From UBA1038 sp964480995 (GTDB lineage: Bacteria > Bacillota > Clostridia > Christensenellales > Aristaeellaceae), in the NCBI GenBank assembly GCA_964480995.1, contig CAYZRZ010000029.1:1-16729 (forward strand): a stretch of DNA of 16,729 nt. Reading direction: 5' to 3'. Under the pieces are notes generated by a model. It saw only the letters and a program-made list of their open reading frames with translations. It was not told the origin of the DNA and ran no database searches. Made by a program: the position numbers and the translations under genes. Below are positions 7,528 to 14,435 of the stretch, piece by piece. Each line of letters begins with the position of its first letter. Position 1 is the first letter of the stretch.

Positions 7528-9717
7528 ATGAACGGAACATACAATGGCAAAAACTGGCGCGGCAGGCTGATATGCCTGCTGCTGGCGATGGCGCTGCTGT
7601 CGCCCGGGCTGGGCGCTGAGGCGGAGGCTTTATCAACCAAGTATATGTACACCACGCTCAGCAACGTGATGTTCCGCCCGCAGCCCGGCACCACCGATTA
7701 TATCGACCGGCTGCCCTCGGGATGGCCGCTTGAGCGCCTGAGCGAGACCACGGTCAACGGTGATCTGTGGTACCAGGTAAAAGCAAAAAGCACGCCCACC
7801 TTCCCCAGCAGGGAATACACGGGCTACGTGCGCGCCAATGTGGCGCGCATGATGACCGCGGCGGAAGAAACCGCCTATCTGACGGGCACCGGCGTGACCA
7901 GCACGCCCTCGGGAGGTGTGACCCCCACCCAGGCACCCGCTGAGCTGACCGGATATGTCAAACTGAACAAGTATAACGTTAATCTGCGGCGCACGCCCGG
8001 CGGCGAGAGCATGACGCAGATCCCCATCAACACCATCCTGCCCTTCTACGGCCTTCCCCTGACCCGCGCGGGCTACCAGTGGGTATACGTGGTATACAAC
8101 GGCATCTGGGGCTATGTGCGCGGCGACTGCTATACTTTTACGGACGCTTCGGGCAATCCCGCTCCTGCTCCCTCGTCCCAGCCCACCCCGCCGCCAGCCT
8201 CTGTGACGGAGCCGCCGGTGATCAGCCCCGCTGGCACCATCCGCCTGACCAAGGGCGGGGTCAACCTGCGCAAGACCCCCGGCGGTGAAAGCCTCCTGCA
8301 AATGCCCAATGGCATGACGCTGAACTATTCCGGCCAGCCCGTCTCCTACGGCGGTTACCAGTGGGTCTATGCCCAGCACCCCGCGACGGGCACCTGGGGC
8401 TATGTGCGCAGCGACTGCTATGTGATCGTCACCTCAGGCGGGGGCACAACGCCCACCACGCCGCCCACCGGCAGCATCGGCTATATCATCACCACGATCG
8501 GCACCCTGAACGTGCGCACCTCACCCAGCCTGAACGCCACCACCTTCACCCAGCTGCCCAACGCCGGCGTCTCCTTCCCCTACAGCGGCATCGTGAGCGG
8601 CGGCGGACGCGAGTGGTATCATATTACCTACAACAACCGCAGCGCCTATATCCTGACGGCTTACGCGCGCGTCACCACAGCCGCGCCGACGGCAACCCCC
8701 GGCGCCCCCACCCCCACCGTTAACCCGGCTGATCTGTCAAGCACCGCCCTCACCACGATGGACCGCGTGCTGGTGCGCGAGCAGGGGGATGCCGGCGCCC
8801 GCACGCTGACCATCCTGTACACCAAAAATTCCGTCGCCAAGCTGACAGGCCTGACCAACGCAAGCGGCGGCTATACCTGGCGTCAGGTAAACGCGGGCGG
8901 CGTGACCGGCTGGATCAGAGGCGACCTGCTGCGCATCCTCACCAAGGTGGAAGAAGCGCAGCTTAATAACACAGGTGACCCCAACCTGCCCCATGAGGCC
9001 ACCTACCGCACCCTGCGCCGCGGCGATAAGGGTACTGATGTCACCCGCCTGCAGACAGAGCTGTCGAGCCTCGGTTTCCTGCCAGCCAGCGCCGTCACGG
9101 GCTCGTATACAATTGAAACATCCGAGGCCGTCAAGGCCTACCAGCGCGTGGCCGGGCTGGCGGTGGACGGCGTAGCCGGCCCCCTCACCCAGCACAGAAT
9201 GTACGGTACAGTGCCCGTCGGCACGAACAACCCCGGCGGCACGGTCGACCCGGCCCTGTACCCCATCGAGAAGGAAGCCTGGACTGCAGTCGACAAGATA
9301 TGGCAGCGCGGCATGACGGCCGTTCTAACAGACGTGAAGACAGGCCTCAGTTTCCGGGCCAAGCGCTGGGCCGGCGGTTCCCACGCTGACGTGGAGCCGC
9401 TGACCGCCGCCGATACAGCCGTTATGTGCCGCATCTTCGGCGTAACCTCCGCCCAGCAGATCGCGGATAAGAATCTCTATCAGCGCAAAGCCACCTGGGC
9501 CACAGTCAACGGCCATACCTACGCCGCCTCTGTATACGGCGTGCCGCACAACTACCCGGCCGGTGATACCATTGCCAACAACGACTTCAACGGCCAGTTC
9601 TGCGTGCACTTTGTCGGATCCACCACACACAACAACCCCAACACCCCCGACACGGATCACCAGAAAGCCATTCAGGAGGCCTATGACAAGTTCCCGGCCG
9701 TTCCCGGAAAGAAGTAA
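7528..9717 (+). CDS. Exported multi-SH3, peptidoglycan-binding surface protein
   Basis: A 729-residue exported protein. Residues 1 to about 33 are a signal peptide (NWRGR then LICLLLAMALLSPGLGAEA). About five bacterial SH3-like modules follow (roughly 36-110, 140-205, 235-300, 316-383, 408-472), joined by Pro/Thr/Ser linkers such as PTPPPA and TATPGAPTPT. Modules two and three share VNLRxTPGGES and YQWVY plus GYVRxDCY, a recent duplication. Residues 492-560 are a peptidoglycan-binding type 1 domain (LRRGDKGTDVTRLQTEL, FDG-like VDGVAGPLT). The last 150 residues form a domain I know only from other clostridial surface proteins, with SHADVEPLTAADT, GVPHN, FNGQFCVHF and TTH; it may be a hydrolase but this is not shown. 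ATG 7528 is chosen over an upstream TTG (7516) because GAGGTG (7518-7523) precedes it and the signal peptide then has normal form. Likely role: wall-anchored enzyme or adhesin. Confidence 0.9.
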   Translation: MNGTYNGKNWRGRLICLLLAMALLSPGLGAEAEALSTKYMYTTLSNVMFRPQPGTTDYIDRLPSGWPLERLSETTVNGDLWYQVKAKSTPTFPSREYTGYVRANVARMMTAAEETAYLTGTGVTSTPSGGVTPTQAPAELTGYVKLNKYNVNLRRTPGGESMTQIPINTILPFYGLPLTRAGYQWVYVVYNGIWGYVRGDCYTFTDASGNPAPAPSSQPTPPPASVTEPPVISPAGTIRLTKGGVNLRKTPGGESLLQMPNGMTLNYSGQPVSYGGYQWVYAQHPATGTWGYVRSDCYVIVTSGGGTTPTTPPTGSIGYIITTIGTLNVRTSPSLNATTFTQLPNAGVSFPYSGIVSGGGREWYHITYNNRSAYILTAYARVTTAAPTATPGAPTPTVNPADLSSTALTTMDRVLVREQGDAGARTLTILYTKNSVAKLTGLTNASGGYTWRQVNAGGVTGWIRGDLLRILTKVEEAQLNNTGDPNLPHEATYRTLRRGDKGTDVTRLQTELSSLGFLPASAVTGSYTIETSEAVKAYQRVAGLAVDGVAGPLTQHRMYGTVPVGTNNPGGTVDPALYPIEKEAWTAVDKIWQRGMTAVLTDVKTGLSFRAKRWAGGSHADVEPLTAADTAVMCRIFGVTSAQQIADKNLYQRKATWATVNGHTYAASVYGVPHNYPAGDTIANNDFNGQFCVHFVGSTTHNNPNTPDTDHQKAIQEAYDKFPAVPGKK
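9674..9679 (+). promoter_or_regulatory. Ribosome binding site fixing the flavoprotein start
   Basis: AGGAGG three nt before ATG 9683, lying inside the upstream gene's coding region. The spacing is short but no other start codon occurs in frame between here and the Rossmann motif. Confidence 0.5.
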
Positions 9718-10936
9718 CAAGGGAGATCAGCCAGATCTCATCATCATCGGCGGCGGGGCTTCAGGTCTCGCCGCCGCCTGTATTGCCGCCGGGCGCGGCC
9801 GCCGGGTCCTCCTGCTTGAGGCGAGGGACCGTGTCGGCAAAAAGCTGCTGGCCACCGGCAACGGGCGCTGCAACCTGATGAACGCCGGCACCCCCCGCTA
9901 TTTCGGCCAGGCGGATTTTGCCATGCAGGTGCTCCGGCACTGCTCCCAGGAAAAAGTGCTGAACTTTTTTCATGGTTTAGGCCTTAACACCATACGAGAC
10001 GGCGACCTGGTCTATCCGGCCACCTTGCAGGCCGCTTCGGTGCTGGAAGCCCTGCGCCTGCCCATCGAAGGAAATCCCAAAGTTGAGATCGTCACCGGGG
10101 CAAACGTGACAGCCATCACCCCGCGCAGCGGCGGCTTCACCCTGCGCGCGGAAGACGGCAGAACATTCAGCGCCCCGCGCGTCATCGCCGCCGCGGGCGG
10201 ACCGGCCCAGCCCAGGCTATCAGGCTCGGACAGCCTCTTCCCCGCGCTGAAATCGCTGGGCCACCGCCTCATCCCCACCCGGCCTGCCCTCACCGCTCTC
10301 ATGACTGACAAAGGGGCGGTGCGCGGCCTCAAGGGCCTGCGCCTGCCGGCCATCTGCACCCTGTGCGATGAAGGGGGAAGGCCTGTGGACGCAAGCTCAG
10401 GTGAGGTGATCTTTGGCGAGGACAGCGTGAGCGGCGTCTGTGTGATGCAATTGAGCAGCAGGGCGGGAGAACTGCTCCTTCAGGGCGGAAAACCCGTTCT
10501 TTATCTGGACTTCTCCCCTCTGCTGGGCCTTGCGCCCCGCCTGCAGGAGAGAGTCAGTCTACAGGCGCCCGGCATTAACCGGGACAGGGTCCTGTCCTCT
10601 CTTAAGGAGAGAACCGCCCTGCTGGGCAGGGAAAACATGCTCATCGGCGCGCTGCCGCGCCTGCTGCGCGAGCGGCTGGAGGGACTGTCTATCGAAGCCC
10701 TGGCGGACAAGCTCAGCGCCCTGCGCCTGCCTGTCCTGGGCCTGCGGGGCTGGGACCACGCGCAGGTCGCGGCCGGCGGGTTTGATACCGATGATGTCGA
10801 CCCCGCGACCATGCAAAGCCGCCTGGTCCCCGGCCTGTATCTGACGGGCGAGCTGCTCAATGTGGACGGCGACTGCGGCGGGCACAACCTGCTCTTCGCC
10901 TGGGCAAGCGGTATATTGGCGGGAGAAAACGTATAA
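9683..10936 (+). CDS. HI0933/BaiN-family FAD-dependent oxidoreductase
   Basis: A 417-residue flavoprotein of the HI0933-like family, usually annotated as NAD(P)/FAD-dependent oxidoreductase or aminoacetone oxidase family protein; BaiN of bile acid metabolism belongs here, but substrate cannot be inferred. The dinucleotide-binding motif is IIGGGASGLAAA (about 21-32), followed by LLEARDRVGKKLLATGNGRCN, a hallmark of the family. The C-terminus has the matching FAD-binding signature: AAGGFDTDDVDP, LVPGLYLTGELLNVDGDCGG and NLLFAWASG. The start at ATG 9683 gives a normal length and overlaps the preceding gene by 35 nt, implying translational coupling. No membrane segment. The downstream 10937-11070 has no recognisable gene. 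Confidence 0.92.
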   Translation: MTSSRPFPERSNKGDQPDLIIIGGGASGLAAACIAAGRGRRVLLLEARDRVGKKLLATGNGRCNLMNAGTPRYFGQADFAMQVLRHCSQEKVLNFFHGLGLNTIRDGDLVYPATLQAASVLEALRLPIEGNPKVEIVTGANVTAITPRSGGFTLRAEDGRTFSAPRVIAAAGGPAQPRLSGSDSLFPALKSLGHRLIPTRPALTALMTDKGAVRGLKGLRLPAICTLCDEGGRPVDASSGEVIFGEDSVSGVCVMQLSSRAGELLLQGGKPVLYLDFSPLLGLAPRLQERVSLQAPGINRDRVLSSLKERTALLGRENMLIGALPRLLRERLEGLSIEALADKLSALRLPVLGLRGWDHAQVAAGGFDTDDVDPATMQSRLVPGLYLTGELLNVDGDCGGHNLLFAWASGILAGENV

Positions 10937-11070
10937 ATGCTATGGCTGGCGCTATCTGTGCGGCATACGCGGTGATTTCGGCGATGACAGCCGCGTCTAT
11001 GGGATCGGGGACTGAAGCGCGCCGTCATGGAACACAGGATAAAGATTGTATTCTTCCTCAAGGAGGCCTT
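10937..11070. other. Intergenic spacer with no recognised gene
   Basis: 134 nt between the flavoprotein and the GNAT gene. A short ATG frame at 10937 stops after 12 codons; neither strand gives a recognisable product. It ends with the GNAT gene's AAGGAGG (11064-11068 region). Confidence 0.6.
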
Positions 11071-11646
11071 ATGAAACCAATGATCCGGCTGGCTGGGGCG
11101 CAAGACACGGAAGCGCTGCGCGCGCTGTATGCCCAATATATAGACACCGATATCACCTTTGAGATGACACTGCCGGGTCCGGAGGAATACCTGCGCCGGG
11201 TCGAGGATACCAGGCGCGAGTTTCCCTACCTCGTGTGCGAGCTGGATGGCCGCCTGGTCGGCTATGCCTACGCCCACCGCATCCGCGAGCGGGAGGCCTA
11301 TCAGTGGAGCGCGGAGCTGTCTGTCTACCTGGACCCTGCGCGGACCTCACAGGGGCTTGGGCGTCTGCTCTACACTACCCTCATCCGCCTGTTGAAGCTT
11401 CAGAACATCCGCACCGTCTACGGCGGCGTCACCGGCAGCAACCGGGGCAGCGTCCGCTTCCATGAGAAGCAGGGTTTCAGCCTCCTGGGCTGCTTTCATA
11501 ACATCGGCTACAAGAACGGCAGATGGCTGGATGTGCTGTGGTATGAAAAACAGATCGCGGCCTATGATGAACCGCTCCCCTGCGTGCGCTTTGAGCAGCT
11601 TGACCAGGCGGAGGTGCAGGCGATCCTGGATGAGGCAAACACCTGA
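11071..11646 (+). CDS. GNAT acetyltransferase, phosphinothricin-acetyltransferase-like
   Basis: A 191-residue cytoplasmic N-acetyltransferase that would transfer acetyl from acetyl-CoA to an amine. Strand 1 with PMIRLAGAQDTEAL starts the fold. DITFEMTLP and the AELSVYLDPARTSQGLGRLLYTTL block form the acetyl-CoA pyrophosphate loop (Q/R-x-x-G-x-G/A). GVTGSNRGSVRFHEKQGF and the closing GYKNGRWLDVLWYEKQ are characteristic of the Pat/MnaT (YncA) branch, which acts on phosphinothricin, methionine sulfone or related amino acids. The real substrate is unknown. The ATG at 11071 has AAGGAGG at a good distance; the frame is open upstream to 10942 but that part lacks a ribosome site and family similarity. 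It follows the flavoprotein by 134 nt. The C-terminal about 20 residues extend past the usual domain. Confidence 0.88.
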   Translation: MKPMIRLAGAQDTEALRALYAQYIDTDITFEMTLPGPEEYLRRVEDTRREFPYLVCELDGRLVGYAYAHRIREREAYQWSAELSVYLDPARTSQGLGRLLYTTLIRLLKLQNIRTVYGGVTGSNRGSVRFHEKQGFSLLGCFHNIGYKNGRWLDVLWYEKQIAAYDEPLPCVRFEQLDQAEVQAILDEANT

Positions 11647-11661
11647 TAAAGCCCCAAAAGG

Positions 11662-11691
11662 CTAACAATTTACAACTATATCATATATAAT
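11662..11691 (+). promoter_or_regulatory. Candidate promoter of the pirin-led run
   Basis: A perfect TATAAT (11686-11691) with CTAACA 18 bp upstream (11662-11667) as a weak -35. The 110-nt leader to the pirin start holds a stem CTCCTGCC / GGCAGGGG (about 11728-11755) without a U-run. Confidence 0.4.
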
Positions 11692-11801
11692 AGGCGATAG
11701 GGGCACAGACTCTGCCATACGCCGGGCTCCTGCCGGAATACTCAAGGCAGGGGCATAATCAGCAAATCGTCAAGTACAGCTTTACAGGAGGATATGAGCA
11801 A

Positions 11802-12641
11802 ATGGAAAGAAAAGTCGTTCATCCCGTCAGGGGTTTCAGGACAAAGGACGGCGCGGGGGTCAGCCTGGTGCGCGTACTGGGACACGAAACGGTCGAGAAC
11901 TACGATCCGATTTTGATGCTTGACTCCTTTGACAGCGTCAACCCCGATGACTACACCGCCGGCTTTCCCCTGCACCCGCACCGCGGCATCGAGACGATCA
12001 GCTATGTTTACCGCGGCTTTATGACGCACAAGGACAGCCTGGGCAATGAGGATACCATCGGCAACGGCGAAGTGCAGTGGATGACGGCCGGCTCCGGTAT
12101 CCTGCATGAGGAGCAGCTGCCGGCCTCCGAGAGGATGCTGGGCGTACAGCTGTGGCTGAACCTGCCGGCGAAAGATAAGATGGCTCCGCCACACTATCAC
12201 AGCATCAAAAACGCCGACATCCAGGAGATTCCCTTCAAAGGCGGCAAGCTGCGATTGCTGGCAGGCAACTACAAAGGAATCCAGGGCTACCGGAGCCAAT
12301 ACCTGCCCCTTGACTGCTATGATATTCACCTCAGCGCGGGCGCGACGCATTGTTTTGACGCGCCGGAGGAGCGTTCCGTCATGGCCTTCACCCTTCTGGG
12401 CGATGCCCGGATCTGCGGCCAATTGATCCGTGAGAAGACCGCGGTCAAGCTCATCCAGGGGGATCAGGTGGTGATCACAGCCGGTGACGCTGACTGCCAG
12501 GTGCTCCTGGTCAGTTCGCTGCGTTTGGATGAGCCCGTCGCCTGGGGCGGCCCGATCGTCATGAACACGCAGACCGAGCTGCGAAAGGCCTTTGACGATC
12601 TGCAGAAGAGCACCTTCCTGCAGCAAGACATAGCGTACTGA
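11802..12641 (+). CDS. Pirin family protein
   Basis: A 279-residue bicupin. The N-terminal cupin carries the complete metal site: HPHRG gives His58 and His60, and GSGILHEEQ gives His102 and Glu104, equivalent to the iron ligands of human pirin. Bacterial pirins of this type include quercetin 2,3-dioxygenases such as YhhW and stress-linked proteins; the true substrate is usually unknown. Landmarks include VRGFRTKDGAGV, DPILMLDSF, ETISYVYRG and LQLWLNLP-like GVQLWLNLPAKDKM. The C-terminal cupin (about 165-260) is degenerate, as expected. AGGAGG (11787-11792) precedes ATG 11802 by nine nt. The macro-domain gene starts five nt after its stop and lacks its own strong ribosome site, so the two are probably translated together. 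Confidence 0.92.
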   Translation: MERKVVHPVRGFRTKDGAGVSLVRVLGHETVENYDPILMLDSFDSVNPDDYTAGFPLHPHRGIETISYVYRGFMTHKDSLGNEDTIGNGEVQWMTAGSGILHEEQLPASERMLGVQLWLNLPAKDKMAPPHYHSIKNADIQEIPFKGGKLRLLAGNYKGIQGYRSQYLPLDCYDIHLSAGATHCFDAPEERSVMAFTLLGDARICGQLIREKTAVKLIQGDQVVITAGDADCQVLLVSSLRLDEPVAWGGPIVMNTQTELRKAFDDLQKSTFLQQDIAY

Positions 12642-12646
12642 CGGCC

Positions 12647-12949
12647 ATGCCATTCATCATCGTCAGGCAGGATATTACAAAGATCGAGGCTGACGCCATC
12701 GTCAACGCCGCCAATACCGATCTTCTCGAGGGCGGCGGGGTATGCGGCGCCATCTTCAGGGCGGCAGGCGCTGACCTGCTGCGCGGCGCCTGCGACGCGC
12801 TGGCCCCGATACAGCCGGGCGAGGCGGTGATCACGCCGGGTTTCGGCTTGAGGCCAAATACATCATCCACGCGGCCGGCCCCGTCTATCAAAAAAGCCAC
12901 AGGGAGCAAAGCGAACAGGTTTTGCGCGCCGCTTATACCAACGCCTTGA
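12647..12949 (+). pseudogene. Macro domain protein, N-terminal part before a frameshift
   Basis: Start of a macro-domain (ADP-ribose-binding/deacetylase-type) protein. Residues 1-68 hold the first half of the ligand pocket: ADAIVNAANTDLLEGGG, GAIFRAAG and GEAVITPGFGL. After ATTPGFGL-like sequence the family pattern continues one frame over: GAG GCC AAA TAC at 12850 gives EAKYIIHAAGPVYQ. A single missing base in CTTGAGG (about 12847-12853), for example from CTTGGAGG, explains it. In its own frame the reading runs on to 12949 with junk (LRPNTSSTRPAP). It may be a real mutation or a sequencing error. The gene starts five nt after pirin with no clear Shine-Dalgarno. Confidence 0.85.
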
Positions 12950-13686
12950 AGCGGGCTGTTGAACACGGCTGCGAGAGCGTCGCCTTTCCCCTGATCTCAA
13001 GCGGTATCTACGGCTACCCCAAGGACGAGGCCCTGCGGGTGGCCAGCTCGGCTATCCAAGGTTTCCTTGATGACCATGACATGTCAGTCACCCTGGCTGT
13101 GTTTGATCAAACGGCCTTCACCCTCAGCCGCGAGCTGCAGGGCGCTGTGGAAAGCTATATTGATGAAAACTATGTGCTTGCAAGGCAGGACAGGCAAAGG
13201 CGCCTGCGCGGCGAACAGTCCGAGAGCCTGTACGAGTATGACGGCCGGCCGATGGCCAACATCAGATACTCTATCGGGGAAGAACTCCCCGATGATGATA
13301 TCCAGGCCGCGGTCGAACGGGCGGTAGAAAGCTTCGCGGATCTGCTGGACGAACCCTTCTCCGATGCCCTGCTGCGCCTGATTGACAGCAAGGGCATGAC
13401 GGATGTGGATGTCTACAAGCGCGCCAATCTGGACCGCAAGCTGTTTTCAAAGATCCGCTCCGGCAAGGATTATAAGCCGGGCAAGCGCACGGTCATCGCG
13501 CTGGCTATCGCCCTGCGCCTGTCCCCCGATGAGGCGCGAGACCTGCTGCGGCAAGCCGGCTTCGCGCTGTCACGCAGCCAGCTGTTTGATGTGATCGTGC
13601 AATACTTCATCGATAACGGCCGCTATGACATCTTTGAGATCAACGAGGTGCTCTTCAAGTACGACCAGCCGCTGCTGGGCGGATAA
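12850..13686 (+). CDS. Macro domain C-terminal half fused to HTH-like domain
   Basis: Continuation of the gene begun at 12647; joined, the product would be about 346 residues, the usual size of a Firmicutes macro-domain protein I recognise. The rest of the macro fold is here: YIIHAAGPVYQ, RAAYTNALKRAVEHG and the phosphate loop LISSGIYGYPKDEAL. After a variable linker (about 165-235 of the joined protein) comes an all-helical C-terminal domain: LLRLIDSKGMTDVDVYKR, ANLDRKLFSKIRSGKDYKP and KRTVIALAIALRLSPDEA resemble a Cro/C1-type helix-turn-helix, followed by LLRQAGFALS and a FDVIVQYFIDNGRYDIFEINEVL-type tail (a 20-residue part of which is conserved in relatives). If translated alone, initiation would have to use an internal codon such as TTG 12922. 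DNA binding is inferred, not shown. The VWA gene follows after 85 nt. Confidence 0.82.
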   Translation, partial: EAKYIIHAAGPVYQKSHREQSEQVLRAAYTNALKRAVEHGCESVAFPLISSGIYGYPKDEALRVASSAIQGFLDDHDMSVTLAVFDQTAFTLSRELQGAVESYIDENYVLARQDRQRRLRGEQSESLYEYDGRPMANIRYSIGEELPDDDIQAAVERAVESFADLLDEPFSDALLRLIDSKGMTDVDVYKRANLDRKLFSKIRSGKDYKPGKRTVIALAIALRLSPDEARDLLRQAGFALSRSQLFDVIVQYFIDNGRYDIFEINEVLFKYDQPLLGG

Positions 13687-13755
13687 ATGCCGTAAAATGT
13701 CGCCTGCCGGGCGACCTGCCGCAGCCGGCATGATGCTATCCTTGCCTTACAAACT

Positions 13756-13763
13756 AAAGGAGG
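13756..13763 (+). promoter_or_regulatory. Ribosome binding site fixing a TTG start (VWA gene)
   Basis: AAAGGAGG eight nt before TTG 13772. The ATG at 13764 runs into TGA within four codons, so TTG is the only credible start. Confidence 0.8.
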
Positions 13764-13771
13764 ATGGCATC

Positions 13772-14419
13772 TTGAAACAGGATCTGACGGAACTGGTCTT
13801 CATACTGGACAAAAGCGGTTCTATGGGCGGGCTGGAATCGGATACCATCGGCGGATTCAACGCGATGCTGAAAAAACAGCAGGACGCGCCCGGCGAATGC
13901 CGCATCACCACCGCGCTGTTTGACAACGGGTACAGCCTGCTGCACGACCGTGCTGATATCCGGGGGGTCAGCCCGATCACGGCGGAGGATTACCAGGCCG
14001 GCGGCACCACCGCGCTGCTGGACGCCATCGGCAGAACCATCGAAAAGATCGGCAATGTCCAGAAGAGTACGGCGCAAGCGTACAGGGCCGGCAAAGTCCT
14101 GCTTGTCATCATCACCGACGGGCAGGAGAACGCCAGCCGCGAGTACAGCGCCCGGCAGATCAAGGCGCTGATCACCCGCCAGAAAGAAAAGTACGGCTGG
14201 GAGTTCATCTTTCTGGGCGCCAACATCGACGCGGTGGAGACTGCTGATCAGTTTGGGATCACCCCCGACCGGGCGTTTGACTACAAGGCCGACAGCGAGG
14301 GCACTCAGCTCAATTTCCGGGCGGTCGGCAGGGTGGCCTACTCGCTGCGGGAGACAGGCGCCGTGGATGAAGCCCCCCTTGAGGCCATCCGCCGCGATTA
14401 TACCGGGAGAAAGAGATAA
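13772..14419 (+). CDS. Cytoplasmic von Willebrand factor A domain protein
   Basis: A 215-residue single-domain VWA protein with no signal peptide or membrane segment. It carries a complete metal-ion-dependent adhesion site: DKSGS (Asp13, Ser15, Ser17), the Thr in GGTTALLDA (Thr79/80) and the Asp in ITDGQEN (Asp116). Central strands VFILDKSG, LLVIITDG and WEFIFLGAN fit the Rossmann-like fold. Such intracellular VWA proteins act as scaffolds or partners in multi-protein assemblies; partner unknown. The start is TTG with a strong ribosome site; the longer open frame back to 13625 overlaps the macro gene and has no family similarity. A hairpin GTCGCC-TGCCG-GGCGAC (13699-13715) lies in the 85-nt spacer upstream, without a U-run. 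The glycosylase gene begins 16 nt after its stop. I recall this VWA type near macro-domain genes in other Firmicutes, but could not check it. Confidence 0.88.
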   Translation: MKQDLTELVFILDKSGSMGGLESDTIGGFNAMLKKQQDAPGECRITTALFDNGYSLLHDRADIRGVSPITAEDYQAGGTTALLDAIGRTIEKIGNVQKSTAQAYRAGKVLLVIITDGQENASREYSARQIKALITRQKEKYGWEFIFLGANIDAVETADQFGITPDRAFDYKADSEGTQLNFRAVGRVAYSLRETGAVDEAPLEAIRRDYTGRKR

Positions 14420-14421
14420 GC

Positions 14422-14427
14422 GGAGGG
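14422..14427 (+). promoter_or_regulatory. Ribosome binding site fixing a TTG start (glycosylase)
   Basis: GGAGGG, eight nt before TTG 14436. The protein from there begins MAKRLNDIYTRLL, the normal N-terminal helix of the family. Confidence 0.75.
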
Positions 14428-14435
14428 AAACCCCT

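Noticed and set aside
7633..8379. 248-codon minus-strand frame
   Set aside because: Antisense to the SH3 surface protein, no homology seen.
7948..8421. Tandem DNA repeat or CRISPR-like array
   Set aside because: Repeats are protein modules with varied linkers, not short identical units with spacers.
11742..12653. 303-codon minus-strand frame
   Set aside because: Antisense to pirin, which has the complete metal-ligand set.
12840..12860. Programmed ribosomal frameshift in the macro gene
   Set aside because: No slippery sequence, no downstream pseudoknot evident; a one-base loss is simpler.
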